The notes beneath the pieces are model-generated. The model was not told the DNA's origin. It made no database searches and saw only the letters and a list, made by a program, of their open reading frames with translations. Shown one piece after another: positions 1-9,964 of a stretch of 64,000 nt of DNA. Source of the DNA: a bacterium UBP8_UBA817 (GTDB lineage Bacteria > Margulisbacteria > Marinamargulisbacteria > CAMDBA01); NCBI GenBank assembly GCA_945888995.1, contig CAMDBA010000001.1, positions 76,796 through 140,795 of the forward strand, written 5' to 3'. The translations under genes and the position numbers were made by a program. The stretch's first letter is position 1; the number at the start of each line of letters is the position of its first letter.

Positions 1-914
1 TCAACCGGCACACTATAACCGAACGATACTCTGAACGCGTCTTCATATAATCCAGTGACATCCGGTGCAGACCACGCGAAATCTACGACAAAATTTTGAA
101 GGCGAATACCAGTACCCAAGGTTATCCGGCCGTAATCAATCCCGGCACGGAATGGCAGAAACGAATATAACCAGTACTCACCGCCAATATGGTACTGAAA
201 AGGAGAGGGACGGTTTTTCCGGTAATCCCCATCTACCGAGAGAATGAATGTATTGTCTAATAACGCCACTGCGACACCGCCGCGAATGGTCAGAGGAATG
301 GTATCCACACTCCGTGAAGGCGTATCCCAGTTAATGGCCGGTGAGATAAGATTCTGGATATTTAATCCGATGGTCACAGGATACATGGTATATAACGCAC
401 CTACATCCAGGCCGTAGCCGCTACCTGTGCTGGTATCCAGGCGTTCTGAAATATATTTAGAAGTCACGCCAACCGAGAAATTGCTGTTTAACGCCTTGGC
501 TAACGAAAGATATAACGCATTACCCTGATAACCGAATGTCGATCCGCTAGGAACAACCAGGCCGGTGGCATTATTAAATGACGAGCTCAGCGCGCCATCC
601 ACATTTGCGCCAATATAGCCGAACCCAACGGTGAAGCCCATAAACGGGGCGGCAATTTGGGCCGATTTATAATTGGTTTCAAAAGCTGAGAAAATCATCA
701 AGCTGGCGTCAATTTCATTGAGCCGCGCCAGACCTGCGGGATTCCAGAAAATGGCGCTGCTGTCATTCGCAATCGCGGTAAAGCTTTTCCCCATTGCGGA
801 AGGCCGTGCGCCGATACCGATATTGGCAAAATCAAAATGATTATCCGAGGCATAGACGCCGATCGATCCGGCTAAAACGAGTGCTAAAGTAAGTTGTACG
901 ATCTTATTCATCAT
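1..914 (-). CDS. PorV/PorQ-like outer-membrane protein (partial, C-terminus outside window)
   Basis: The minus-strand frame is open from an ATG pair at 914/911 to the window edge, giving about 304 residues without the C-terminus. The N-terminus has a short signal peptide (basic start, hydrophobic run, then AGSIGVYAS). It is followed by the opening seen in PorV/PorQ and UPF0164-like barrels: FANIGIGARPSAMGKSFTA, then DSSAIFWNPAGLARL. The rest alternates short hydrophobic strands and glycines, as in a FadL-like beta-barrel. A GAGAAC sequence precedes the start. It lies about 10 bases downstream of a large secreted protein with a FlgD-like C-terminal domain, so the two are probably cotranscribed. 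PorV in type IX secretion shuttles proteins carrying C-terminal sorting domains; a related role here is inferred only. Confidence 0.75.
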   Translation of the reverse strand, partial: MMNKIVQLTLALVLAGSIGVYASDNHFDFANIGIGARPSAMGKSFTAIANDSSAIFWNPAGLARLNEIDASLMIFSAFETNYKSAQIAAPFMGFTVGFGYIGANVDGALSSSFNNATGLVVPSGSTFGYQGNALYLSLAKALNSNFSVGVTSKYISERLDTSTGSGYGLDVGALYTMYPVTIGLNIQNLISPAINWDTPSRSVDTIPLTIRGGVAVALLDNTFILSVDGDYRKNRPSPFQYHIGGEYWLYSFLPFRAGIDYGRITLGTGIRLQNFVVDFAWSAPDVTGLYEDAFRVSFGYSVPV

Positions 915-923
915 GTTCTCCCT

Positions 924-3410
924 CTATTTTAACACTCCGATTTTTAACTTTGAGACTTTTTTGCCGGTAGCGTTTTCAGCCATTACATAGGCGATATACA
1001 TACCGTTGGAAACCATTTCTCCGATATCATTCCGGCCATCCCAATTGACGGTATTGAGTCCTGCTGCACCGCCTGCGGAACTTCCACTGGCAACCGATGT
1101 CGTCCAGATCCGCTCACCGGTAATCGAGTAGATGTAAATTTTGACATCCGCATCAGCGGATAAGCGATATTGAATGCGGGTGATGCCGTTATTCGGATTG
1201 AATGGATTCGGACCGTTGACGAGGTCGGATATGGCCAGACTGGATGGTACGCTCAGCGATGTGACATTTTGGGTTGTGGCTAATCCGGACGCATCGTATG
1301 CCGTCACGCGGATTTCGTAGGTATGACCTGCAGTCAGTTCGGTGTTGACGTTATGTGTTACCGTCAAGGAGGCAGCTGAAAGCGCATTGCCTGTAGTACT
1401 GCTCTGTGCGGTACCGGATGTTGCATCCCAGACTGTGATATTCCAGGTTGCGATACCTGAGTCACCGGTCCGAGTGTCGGTCAATACGGCTGTAACAAGA
1501 GGCTTTTTACTCAGGATATCTCCGGTTTGCACCCCCTTACGGTCGGCGCTAAGCGTGAGAATAATTGGTACATTGGTATCGGTCGCAACAAACACACCGT
1601 AGATGGAGAAGTGGCTCACGGTGAAGGTGAGGTAGCGGGCCGACACCGTATCTCCGGCACCGTTCACAACCGATTTTGTTTCGATAAAGGCATTTGAAAT
1701 ACCGGTTTTCACCCATTTTCTTTGCGTTGTATCAAAATACCAAGGTTCCTCATTTATACCGCCATCAGGAAGCGGCAATGACACAGTAGCCGATGTGATG
1801 CTACCGGAAAGCGTAATATCTACAAACTTGGTTCCGGATGAGACCTGGCCTGCTGGGCTCTGTACAATATCAGAGACATTGATGAAGCCGATCACAGGCG
1901 CTTCATCTGTATTCTGAGAGCCGGCAGGCACTGTGACGAAGTACGGCTTGATAGTCGATAAGTCACGAGCCGGGCTGCCAGGATCGTTTGCCGGCGGCAA
2001 GGCAGAGACTTCGCGAGCTTTGACATTCAGTTGAATCGCATCAGAAGTCGGCGAGACATTTCCGGCTGAGTCCACTGCGACCACCGTTACAATATTGGAC
2101 GAAGCAGTTAACACAAGATTGCTGACGATGAATGTCCTAACAGGTGTATTGGCGGTCGATAATGAGACGCTTGCTGTGGTCACAAGACCTTGCATATAGA
2201 CCTGCAGTGACGCCGTATCATTGTCGACCTCAACCGGGAAGGTATAGACCGTCACATTGGATGTCGTAGAAGCTTGTCGGACAACCGGTTTCGCAGGTTT
2301 AACCGAATCGACTAAAATCCGGAACACAAGCGGAAAACTTTTATTATTTGCGGTATCAACAGCCTGAATTGATATTGTGGTTGTACCTTCAGCTAATCCG
2401 GTGAATATAATGCGTCGGCCAAGCACATTGCTTGAAACGGTTTGGAGGGTATATGCAGCACCTGAGATATTCAAAGTCGCTGTATCCGATGAAATCTCGA
2501 CAAAGGTCGACACCGTATTCGTCGTCCGGGCAGTCGTTGGAATCGCAGCTAAAAGCTGAGGCATAACCGGCGCCGACATATCGGCGGTAGCTACATTTGA
2601 AGGCTCAATCTTATCGATATAAACCGTTTGCTGACCTGTTAATACGTCTTTATACATAAAGGTGAAAATCTGGTTGATTCGGGTAGGTTCGAAAATCCCG
2701 TTACCGGTCGAGTCCGAAACATTTAACTTAAATTCGGTTGGATTAATACCAAAACGATAGGCGTTGTAGGTTGTTCTTAACATTGCTTTATTGGAAATCC
2801 ACATATCTCCATCGGCCTCTTTAAGCCCGATCGCAATCTGCATACCCGTCAATGCTTTTGCATAGAAAGAATAAGAAGATCCCTCGGCAAGATTCAAGGA
2901 AACAGCAGTATCTCCGCGGGTCTGCATTTCCATCAGGAAAGCGCCCCAATTACTAGCAGAAGCTGGGCCTGATCCAAAATCCAAATTCACTTTTAAGGAC
3001 GTGCCTTCATAGGCATCGGCAACATTACTTGATAACGCCAGAGTCGCAGCAGTAGTGAAATTCTGCAATTGGATAAACCGAAAATTCTGACTTCCGGCGA
3101 GATTGACTTGATTAGCGGTGCTTGTGTCCATTACATCGCTATTAAAGTTAGTCGCATAGGATGTGGTGCCGGACGGAGCGGGCGGAGCGGACGGAGAAGA
3201 AGTCGGGGCATTATCGGCAATGACAAAGCTTAAATACGCTGAAGAAACAGCATCCGCAAAGCTCGGCGTCGCCCAACTACCGACTAATAAAAGAAGAAGG
3301 ATAAGTTTTAAAAAATAAGAAGTGAAGATTTTTTTCATGTTTTGCCCTGCCATTATCGTTTTATTCAAATCGCTAATTTCACTCTTTTGAGTATGATCAA
3401 AAAAACTCAT
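924..3410 (-). CDS. Large secreted multidomain protein with FlgD-like C-terminal domain
   Basis: This 828-residue protein is probably exported to the cell surface. A hydrophobic signal stretch sits at about residues 30-53 and ends TPSFA, after a long polar start. Either ATG 3410, with AAGGGGG just upstream, or ATG 3338 (residue 25, just before MKKIF) could be the real start. A jelly-roll-like region (about 85-275) is followed by repeated Ig-like beta segments (about 290-480 and 640-730). The last 80 residues match the FlgD Ig-like/sorting-domain pattern: GPNPFNPNNG, then NWDGRND, then SNGMYIAYV, and a basic tail ending KIGVLK. The PorV-like gene follows it. Substrate or adhesive target is unknown. 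Confidence 0.7.
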   Translation of the reverse strand: MSFFDHTQKSEISDLNKTIMAGQNMKKIFTSYFLKLILLLLLVGSWATPSFADAVSSAYLSFVIADNAPTSSPSAPPAPSGTTSYATNFNSDVMDTSTANQVNLAGSQNFRFIQLQNFTTAATLALSSNVADAYEGTSLKVNLDFGSGPASASNWGAFLMEMQTRGDTAVSLNLAEGSSYSFYAKALTGMQIAIGLKEADGDMWISNKAMLRTTYNAYRFGINPTEFKLNVSDSTGNGIFEPTRINQIFTFMYKDVLTGQQTVYIDKIEPSNVATADMSAPVMPQLLAAIPTTARTTNTVSTFVEISSDTATLNISGAAYTLQTVSSNVLGRRIIFTGLAEGTTTISIQAVDTANNKSFPLVFRILVDSVKPAKPVVRQASTTSNVTVYTFPVEVDNDTASLQVYMQGLVTTASVSLSTANTPVRTFIVSNLVLTASSNIVTVVAVDSAGNVSPTSDAIQLNVKAREVSALPPANDPGSPARDLSTIKPYFVTVPAGSQNTDEAPVIGFINVSDIVQSPAGQVSSGTKFVDITLSGSITSATVSLPLPDGGINEEPWYFDTTQRKWVKTGISNAFIETKSVVNGAGDTVSARYLTFTVSHFSIYGVFVATDTNVPIILTLSADRKGVQTGDILSKKPLVTAVLTDTRTGDSGIATWNITVWDATSGTAQSSTTGNALSAASLTVTHNVNTELTAGHTYEIRVTAYDASGLATTQNVTSLSVPSSLAISDLVNGPNPFNPNNGITRIQYRLSADADVKIYIYSITGERIWTTSVASGSSAGGAAGLNTVNWDGRNDIGEMVSNGMYIAYVMAENATGKKVSKLKIGVLK

Positions 3411-3431
3411 AAAAGCCCCCTTATTTTCTCA

Positions 3432-3440
3432 ACTATATCA
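3432..3440 (-). promoter_or_regulatory. Extended -10 promoter element TGATATAGT
   Basis: On the minus strand the bases read TGATATAGT, an extended -10 (TGn + TATAGT), just upstream of the large secreted protein and at the tail of tyrS. No good -35 is visible, as expected where an extended -10 compensates. A start near 3425 would leave a short leader with AAGGGGG before ATG 3410. The same 9-mer occurs upstream of lysC and of tRNA-Gly. Confidence 0.45.
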
Positions 3441-4628
3441 TCCGGCAATGATTTTAAAAAATAATCGCTTTCCGACCTTCAATACCTGCCCGTCGCGAGG
3501 TGAAAATGAGAAGAAAATATCGGTTATTTTTTCCTCATCCAAAAACACACCGCCTTGTCCCATTAAACGACGGATCTCGTTTTTTGACAGTGCAGGCACA
3601 TGCTCGGAAATTACCATATCTAAACGGATAGACGCATCGGAAGGCACTGATATTTCAGGCATATCGTCGGGTATGAGCTTCTTGGAAAAAACAGTTTTGA
3701 ATCGCTCTTGTGCCGCTTTTGCCGCTGCTTCGGAATGCAATTTTGTAACTAATAATACGGCTAGTTTTTCTTTTAAGAATTTAGGATTGGTTTCAGGCAA
3801 GTCCAGCTCTTGCTGAATCGTGGTCAGTTCGATGGCATCCAGATTGGCCAATAATTTATAATATGAGTAGATCAGAGAATCTGGTATCGACATCAGTTTT
3901 CCGTAAATCTGATGCTCGTCTTCCATAATCCCGATATGATTTCCAAGCGACTTACTCATTTTTTGCACCCCGTTTATACCTTCTAAAATAGGCAGAGTGA
4001 CAATCGCTTGCTGCTTTTTGCCATATTCTTTTTGAAGATGACGACCCATTAACAGGTTGAATTTCTGGTCGGTTCCGCCGATTTCCAGATCATTTTCTAA
4101 TACAACGGAATCATACCCCTGAAGAAGTGGGTACAAAAATTCATGAAGGCCAATAGCTGATCCGGATTTAAATCGCTTTTCAAAGTCGTCCCGTTCCAAC
4201 ATCCTTGCCACGGTGTGATGGGCCATGAGTTTGAGCATGTCGGTCGAAGACAGCGACTCAAGCCACGTAGAATTATAGACAATTTCGGTTTTATTAGGTT
4301 CTAAAATCTTGAAAACCTGTTTTTGGTAAGTGAGCGCGTTTTCCTGAATTTGTTCTTTATTGAGAGGTTTTCTTGTCTCGGATTTCCCGGTGGGATCTCC
4401 GATCATTGCAGTAAAATCACCGATTAAAAACAAAACAGTATGCCCCATATCCTGAAGAAGCCGAAGTTTGTTCAAAATCACCATATGACCGAGATGCAAA
4501 TCAGGGGCTGAGGGATCAGCACCAAACTTAATGCGCAAGTTTTTTTTACTTTGAAGCAGGTCTTTTACCATTACCTCCGGAATCACTTCCTCAAGCCCTG
4601 CCATAAATTTTTGAATATCCTGAGTCAT
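3438..4628 (-). CDS. tyrS: Tyrosyl-tRNA synthetase
   Basis: Charges tRNA-Tyr with tyrosine in the cytoplasm. The 396-residue class I synthetase has the ATP-binding HLGH at residues 45-48, preceded by KFGADPSAPDL, and KMSKSLGN near residue 223. An S4 RNA-binding domain fills about the last 60 residues (NEIRRLMGQGGVFLDEEK). The length, the HLGH variant and the ending fit the TyrZ-like (type 2) branch rather than the E. coli TyrS type. A GGAGGAG ribosome-binding site lies about 10 bases before ATG 4628. It diverges from the penicillin-binding protein gene, with 200 bases between them. A T-box leader would be one possible regulator, but its conserved GGGTGG-type antiterminator motif was not seen. 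Confidence 0.95.
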   Translation of the reverse strand: MTQDIQKFMAGLEEVIPEVMVKDLLQSKKNLRIKFGADPSAPDLHLGHMVILNKLRLLQDMGHTVLFLIGDFTAMIGDPTGKSETRKPLNKEQIQENALTYQKQVFKILEPNKTEIVYNSTWLESLSSTDMLKLMAHHTVARMLERDDFEKRFKSGSAIGLHEFLYPLLQGYDSVVLENDLEIGGTDQKFNLLMGRHLQKEYGKKQQAIVTLPILEGINGVQKMSKSLGNHIGIMEDEHQIYGKLMSIPDSLIYSYYKLLANLDAIELTTIQQELDLPETNPKFLKEKLAVLLVTKLHSEAAAKAAQERFKTVFSKKLIPDDMPEISVPSDASIRLDMVISEHVPALSKNEIRRLMGQGGVFLDEEKITDIFFSFSPRDGQVLKVGKRLFFKIIAG

Positions 4629-4803
4629 GTATGCTGCTTACTCCTCCGTTTTTCTACATCGTTAATATAATAGCGCACTCATCAAAAAAGCACGCCTTGA
4701 AGTGAATAAAATTGAGTCTATTATTGTCGAGAATTTCACCGCTGGTATTTCATTTGCTTTTGGGAATCCTTTAATTTTCAGAAACCCCCGGGGTATGTTA
4801 ATA

Positions 4804-4840
4804 TCGTCTAAGCAGCTAAAAGCTGATTTTGCCTAGACGA
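4804..4840. promoter_or_regulatory. Two-part hairpin in the tyrS/PBP divergent region
   Basis: An outer 7-bp stem (TCGTCTA 4804-4810 with TAGACGA 4834-4840) encloses a perfect inner hairpin CAGCT-AAA-AGCTG (4813-4825). It overlaps the first possible start (TTG 4829) of the penicillin-binding protein. On the minus strand it would follow a TGATATAGT element at 4840-4848, so it could be the head of a long tyrS leader. There is no U-run, so a terminator is unlikely. The function is not known. Confidence 0.35.
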
Positions 4841-6988
4841 CTATATCAGCACCAAAGGGGTTCGTTCAAGCTGAAATTCAAATCCTCAAAATTTAAAAAA
4901 CAAAGACGCCGATCCGACGGGCCGTCATATCAAACTGCGAATTTTTTGCACCGAGATATGAATACCTTGCTTAAAAAAGCTTTGCTTTTGGGCGGCATCT
5001 TTTTCATTATATGCATTTTTTTTATGAGTCTCCTAGTTTTTTTTGTATCTCGGGATCTGCCTGACGTCGATACGATCAGCACGTATGTTCCGGCGGAAAC
5101 CACTAAGATATTCGCGGCCGACGGGACCTCTATTGCCGACCTTCACCAAGAAGAAAATCGCATTTATATTCCACTATCAAAAATCTCTCCCAATATCCAA
5201 AAAACCGTTATCGCGGTTGAGGATACTGACTTTTATTCCCATCATGGCGTCAATATCAAGGGTATCTTCAGAGCGTTTTTCAAAGACATTCTGACCATGA
5301 GCTTCGACCAAGGCGGCAGTACGTTAACCCAGCAGTTGGCCCGAAATATTTTCTTGAATAAACATAAATCCATTACCCGGAAATTACGCGAAATTCTTCT
5401 CGCGATTCAAATAGAACGCAAATATACCAAAAATGAAATCTTCGAAATGTACCTCAACCAAGTCTACTGGGGACATAACGCCTATGGTATTGAATCCGCG
5501 TCTCAATTGTACTTCGGTAAACATGCTGAAGAACTGTCTCTGCCTGAAGCCGCATTAATTGTCGGTCTTCTGAAAGGTCCGGAGCTCTTTAGCCCATTTA
5601 AAAGTTATGAAAATGCCAAGGCCCGACAAAAAGTCGTCTTGGGTCGGATGCAGAGGGTGGGGCTGATTACCAAAGAAGAAGCCCGGCTTGCCTATGAAGA
5701 AAAGCTAGATCTTGCGCCACGGCAGCGGCACCGGTTTAAAGCACCGTATTTCACATCCTATATCGTTGAAAAACTTATTCAGCTGTACGGCGAAGATGCG
5801 ACCTTTACGTCCGGCATGAAAGTCTATACGACCCTGGATTATAAACTCCAATTAATCGCGGCCGACACGGTCAAAAAATACCGCGAAGATTCACTGAGAC
5901 GAGGCAATACCGCACATTACTCTCAGGCAGCGATTCTTGCGATTGAACCGCAAACCGGCTATGTCAAAGTCATGCAAGGCGGAGTGGATTTTGATGAAAG
6001 TCAATTTAATCGCTGTATTCAGGCCAAGCGTCAGCCAGGATCCACATTTAAACCCTTCGTTTATTTAGCCGCTCTCGAAAAAGGATTCTCTCCCGGCTCG
6101 ATCATCAATGATAGTCCTATTTCCTTTAATCTCGGGAATGGAAACACCTATTCGCCTCAAAATTTTACAAAAAGTTTTCTCGGTCCGATCACGCTTCGGA
6201 AAGCCTTGCAGGAATCCGTCAATGTCGTGGCGATTAAGCTTACCAATATCGTGGGACCTCATAACGTCGTTAGGATTGCGCATGAATTGGGGATTGAATC
6301 CGAATTAAGAGCTGTTTTATCGCTGCCTTTGGGCGCAAATGAAGTCAATATGCTGGAGCTCACGTCCGCTTATGGCGTATTGGCGAATAATGGCTTTCGG
6401 GTAGAACCGACCTGCATTCTGCGGATTGAAGACCGGAATGGCGTTCCGATTTACCAGCATGCGATCCGGGAAAAACAAGTGGTCGAGCCGAAATATATTT
6501 CGGCACTGGTCGATATGATGAAAGACGTGGTGACCTATGGCAGTGGACGGGCCGCAAAATTACCTCGTCCGATGGCGGGTAAAACTGGGACGACGTCAGA
6601 CTACCGGGATGCGTGGTTCATCGGATTTGTACCACAATTGGTGTGCGCAACCTGGGTAGGAAATGACAATAATACCAAAATGAATAAAGTCACCGGCGGC
6701 AGTATTCCGGCCAATATGTGGCGAGATTTCATGAAATATGCGCTGGAAAATATTCCACCTGAAGATTTTAAACGAAATACCGATCTGATTGAGCGTAAAA
6801 TTAATTCAAAAACGGGTCTTGTGGCTACCGATGTCAGTCCAAGTCAGGATATTACTGTTGAGAAATACTGGAAAGGATCTGAGCCGACACGTGAAGATTC
6901 GACCGTTCCTTCGCAGTTAATTCCTGCTAGCCCCACGCCTAATAAAAATAACCAGGACGAAATCCTTGATTTCTTCCAAATGCACTAA
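4829..6988 (+). CDS. Class A penicillin-binding protein (PBP1A family)
   Basis: Bifunctional peptidoglycan synthase anchored in the inner membrane. A basic cytoplasmic segment (residues 1-45) precedes one transmembrane helix (about 49-72). The GT51 glycosyltransferase follows, with EDTDFYSHHG near 130 and GGSTLTQQLARN near 157. The transpeptidase has catalytic STFK near 404, SVN near 461 and KTGTT near 584. The total of 719 residues is normal for the family. The start is uncertain: TTG 4829 has no clear ribosome-binding site and lies in a hairpin; an AAGGGG lies at 4855-4860; and the first in-frame ATG is 4958, directly before the membrane helix. trxB follows after 22 bases. Confidence 0.93.
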   Translation: MPRRLYQHQRGSFKLKFKSSKFKKQRRRSDGPSYQTANFLHRDMNTLLKKALLLGGIFFIICIFFMSLLVFFVSRDLPDVDTISTYVPAETTKIFAADGTSIADLHQEENRIYIPLSKISPNIQKTVIAVEDTDFYSHHGVNIKGIFRAFFKDILTMSFDQGGSTLTQQLARNIFLNKHKSITRKLREILLAIQIERKYTKNEIFEMYLNQVYWGHNAYGIESASQLYFGKHAEELSLPEAALIVGLLKGPELFSPFKSYENAKARQKVVLGRMQRVGLITKEEARLAYEEKLDLAPRQRHRFKAPYFTSYIVEKLIQLYGEDATFTSGMKVYTTLDYKLQLIAADTVKKYREDSLRRGNTAHYSQAAILAIEPQTGYVKVMQGGVDFDESQFNRCIQAKRQPGSTFKPFVYLAALEKGFSPGSIINDSPISFNLGNGNTYSPQNFTKSFLGPITLRKALQESVNVVAIKLTNIVGPHNVVRIAHELGIESELRAVLSLPLGANEVNMLELTSAYGVLANNGFRVEPTCILRIEDRNGVPIYQHAIREKQVVEPKYISALVDMMKDVVTYGSGRAAKLPRPMAGKTGTTSDYRDAWFIGFVPQLVCATWVGNDNNTKMNKVTGGSIPANMWRDFMKYALENIPPEDFKRNTDLIERKINSKTGLVATDVSPSQDITVEKYWKGSEPTREDSTVPSQLIPASPTPNKNNQDEILDFFQMH

Positions 6989-7010
6989 CACCTACTAAAG
7001 GAGAACGTCT

Positions 7011-7961
7011 ATGTCTAACCCAACTATTGAAAATATCGTGATTATCGGATCAGGCCCAGCCGCGCATACGGCCGCGATTTATGCAGGAAGAGCCCGATTG
7101 GAACCCTTAATGTTCGAAGGTGAGATGGCAGGCGGCGTTGCAGCCGGAGGACAGCTGACCACGACCACGGATGTCGAAAATTATCCTGGATTTCCTAACG
7201 GCATCGGTGGATTCGAGCTTATGATTAATATGCGGGATCAATCGGTTAATTGCGGCACGAGGATTCTGACTAAAACCGTGGAATCCGTTGACCTTTTGCA
7301 ACGGCCGTTTAAGATCACTACCGACACCGACACCTACTATTCCAAAGCCATTATTATCGCAACAGGCGCAACGGCTCAGCGGCTTTATGTCAAAGGTGAA
7401 GACGTCTTATGGCAAAAAGGGATATCTGCATGCGCGGTCTGTGACGGAGCACTTCCCTTATTTCGCAACAAACCATTGGTTGTAGTCGGCGGCGGAGATT
7501 CTGCTGCAGAGGAAGCGTCATTCCTGACAAAATATGCATCCAAAGTCATTCTAGTGGTCAGAAGAGATCAACTTCGCGCCTCTAAAGCGATGCAAGAGCG
7601 GGTTTTGAATAACGATAAAATTGAAATCCGATGGAATAGTGTTCTTGTCGAAGCATTAGGTGACAGTCTCCTTTCTCAGGTAAAACTTCAAAATACCCTA
7701 ACTAAAGAAGAAAGTCTTGTAGAGGCGTCAGGATTATTCTATGCAATTGGGCATGTGCCAAATACGTCATTTTTAGCCGGACAGATTACGTTAGATAATA
7801 CCAGCTACATCGTCACCGAACCCGGCTCGACGCTCACTAATATCGAAGGGGTTTTTGCATGCGGGGATGTTCAGGACAAGAAGTACCGGCAAGCGGTTAC
7901 TGCAGCTGGTTCAGGCTGTATGGCGGCGCTTGACGCGGAAAAATTTCTATCTGAGCACTAA
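7011..7961 (+). CDS. trxB: Thioredoxin reductase
   Basis: NADPH-dependent flavoenzyme that reduces thioredoxin in the cytoplasm. The 316-residue protein has an N-terminal FAD dinucleotide fold ([18 protein letters not shown]) and the redox pair CAVC at residues 141-144 followed by DGA. It also has the NADPH-binding [13 protein letters not shown] near 162 and the closing FAD motif [15 protein letters not shown]. All key parts are present and the length is standard. AAAGGAGAA lies 6 bases before ATG 7011. The gene follows the PBP gene closely and is convergent with clpX, so it is probably the end of a two-gene unit. Confidence 0.95.
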   Translation: MSNPTIENIVIIGSGPAAHTAAIYAGRARLEPLMFEGEMAGGVAAGGQLTTTTDVENYPGFPNGIGGFELMINMRDQSVNCGTRILTKTVESVDLLQRPFKITTDTDTYYSKAIIIATGATAQRLYVKGEDVLWQKGISACAVCDGALPLFRNKPLVVVGGGDSAAEEASFLTKYASKVILVVRRDQLRASKAMQERVLNNDKIEIRWNSVLVEALGDSLLSQVKLQNTLTKEESLVEASGLFYAIGHVPNTSFLAGQITLDNTSYIVTEPGSTLTNIEGVFACGDVQDKKYRQAVTAAGSGCMAALDAEKFLSEH

Positions 7962-8026
7962 GCGCAGGGAGCAATAGTGGGTTCTTGCCCCTTACCCAAA
8001 AGGTAAACCGGAAAGCGTATAAGAGA

Positions 8027-9355
8027 TTAGCTTGCGTTTACTTGTGTTAAAGGTGAGACCGGAGGACGGTCATCTTGGGACTCTTCAGCAGCTTCAGCTT
8101 CGATTTGCTTACGAATAGCGGAGGAAACCCGATTTTCCAGGTATTTTTCGACTATCGGTAAATCGATCAATACGGTTTTATTTTCGGCATTTGGGGCTGA
8201 GTACATGAAATCCAGCATTAATTCTTCGACAATAGACCGAAGTGCACGTGCACCGACTTTTCGTTTAATTGCAATCTTAGCGATTAAAGAAAGGGCCTCA
8301 GGCTCAAACTCTAGTGATACGCCATCCATTGCCATTAATTTCTTAAATTGCTTTGTAATCGCGTTTTTAGGGTCTACCAGGATCTTTACTAACGCATCCG
8401 CATCCAATTGATGGAGAGGTGCGATAATCGGCATACGTCCGACTAATTCCGGGATCAAGCCATATTTAAATAAATCTTCGGACTGAACCTGCTCGAATAT
8501 GGAATCAGCTTTTGCATTGTGCTGCTTAAACGTTTCTTCTTCAACCTGGAAGCCGTAAGAGCGTTCGTTAATCCGCTCACGAATAATGTCTTCCATACCG
8601 TGAAATGCGCCACCAAGGATAAACAAAATATTAGAGGTATCAATCGAGATAAATTCTTGCTGAGGATGTTTCCGGCCGCCGCGTACGGGGACGTTGACGA
8701 TGGTGCCTTCCAACATTTTTAATAAGGCCTGTTGGACGCCTTCTCCGGAAACATCACGGGTAATTGACATGCTCTCGGATTTCCGTGAAACTTTATCGAT
8801 TTCATCAATGTAGACAATTCCCTTCTGGGCCTTTTCTACGTCGTTATCAGAGACCTGCAAGAGCCTGAATAAGACCATTTCGACGTCTTCTCCCACATAA
8901 CCGGCCTCTGTCAGCGTCGTGGCGTCTGCGATGGTAAACGGCACTTGAAGCAAGCGAGCCAAAGTCTGTGCAAACAAGGTTTTGCCGGTTCCGGTCGGTC
9001 CGATTAATAAGATATTACTTTTCTGCAGCTCGGTCTCAGGATAGAGCGCCGATTGAGAATAGAGACGTTTGTAGTGGTTATAAACGGCAACTGAAATCAC
9101 CCGCTTGGCTTTTTCCTGGCCGATGACATACTGGTTTAACCATTGATGAATCTCAACGGGCGTCGGTAAAGGCTGGTCGTCGGTAGGGGCGCCAGTGGCC
9201 TGATCAAACGGCTTCGGGGCCAATTCTTCCGCCAAAATGGCATTGCAAACCTGGATACATTCATCACAAATGAAAATACCAGGCCCTGCCACAAGCTTTG
9301 TAACCTGGCCTTGTGGCTTACCGCAAAATGAACACGAGATTTCAGAAGAGGTCAT
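8027..9355 (-). CDS. clpX: ATP-dependent Clp protease, ATPase subunit ClpX
   Basis: AAA+ unfoldase that recognises substrates and threads them into ClpP. The 442-residue protein opens with the ClpX zinc-binding domain (Cys 8, 11, 30 and 33). Walker A is GPTGTGKT at 119-126, and Walker B is IVYIDEIDK. The pore and sensor regions and a C-terminal small domain follow. The ATG overlaps the clpP stop by one base (TAATG), so translation is probably coupled. The order tig-clpP-clpX is the widely conserved one. The tail after about residue 415 is acidic and not conserved in the family. Confidence 0.97.
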   Translation of the reverse strand: MTSSEISCSFCGKPQGQVTKLVAGPGIFICDECIQVCNAILAEELAPKPFDQATGAPTDDQPLPTPVEIHQWLNQYVIGQEKAKRVISVAVYNHYKRLYSQSALYPETELQKSNILLIGPTGTGKTLFAQTLARLLQVPFTIADATTLTEAGYVGEDVEMVLFRLLQVSDNDVEKAQKGIVYIDEIDKVSRKSESMSITRDVSGEGVQQALLKMLEGTIVNVPVRGGRKHPQQEFISIDTSNILFILGGAFHGMEDIIRERINERSYGFQVEEETFKQHNAKADSIFEQVQSEDLFKYGLIPELVGRMPIIAPLHQLDADALVKILVDPKNAITKQFKKLMAMDGVSLEFEPEALSLIAKIAIKRKVGARALRSIVEELMLDFMYSAPNAENKTVLIDLPIVEKYLENRVSSAIRKQIEAEAAEESQDDRPPVSPLTQVNAS

Positions 9356-9936
9356 TATTTTTTACTAATAATTTCGTCGATTAGTCCATACTGAATGGCT
9401 TCTTGAGCGCTCAAGAAAAAGTCACGATCGGTATCTTTTTCGATCTTTTTAATATCTTGTTTTGTATGGTGGACTAAAATATTGTTGAGAATCCGCTTAA
9501 TGCGAATGATCTCATTGGCCTGGATTTCGATATCGGTTGCCTGACCTTGTGCACCGCCTAAAGGCTGGTGAATCATCACACGGGCATTCGGTAATGCGTA
9601 GCGTTTACCGGGCTCACCCGCTGCCAACAACAACGCACCCATTGAAGCCGCTTGTCCCATACAAATCGTAGAGACTTTGGTTTTGATGAATTGCATAGTG
9701 TCATAGATGGCCATACCGGCAGTGACCACACCACCGGGGCTATTAATGTACATGTAAGCGTCTTTTTCACTGTCTTCGGCTTCTAGAAAAAGAAGCTGAG
9801 CAATGACATTATTGGCCAAATGATCGTCAATGGCGTCCGTCAAGAAAATGATACGTTCTTTGAGCAACCGCGAATAAATATCATAGGAGCGCTCGCCCCG
9901 TCCGGTTTGTTCAATTACCATTGGAATTAATGTCAT
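9355..9936 (-). CDS. clpP: ATP-dependent Clp protease, proteolytic subunit ClpP
   Basis: Serine peptidase that forms the barrel chamber for ClpX. It has 193 residues, the usual length. Ser98 lies in [14 protein letters not shown] and His123 in MIHQPLGG, and the Asp is expected in the DTDRDFF stretch near residue 170. The N-terminus [16 protein letters not shown] is typical, with no long propeptide. An AAAGGAGATAGG sequence precedes ATG 9936. It sits 28 bases after trigger factor and overlaps clpX. Confidence 0.97.
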   Translation of the reverse strand: MTLIPMVIEQTGRGERSYDIYSRLLKERIIFLTDAIDDHLANNVIAQLLFLEAEDSEKDAYMYINSPGGVVTAGMAIYDTMQFIKTKVSTICMGQAASMGALLLAAGEPGKRYALPNARVMIHQPLGGAQGQATDIEIQANEIIRIKRILNNILVHHTKQDIKKIEKDTDRDFFLSAQEAIQYGLIDEIISKK

Positions 9937-9964
9937 GACCTATCTCCTTTGAATATAAAGTTAT

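Noticed and set aside
4629-4850. T-box riboswitch before tyrS
   Set aside because: A hairpin and long leader are possible, but the conserved T-box antiterminator sequence was not found.
7985-8000. TTACCCAAAAGG-type small hairpin, also near 48126
   Set aside because: Both copies lie after genes, but the stems are only about five pairs and no T-run follows, so I do not call terminators.
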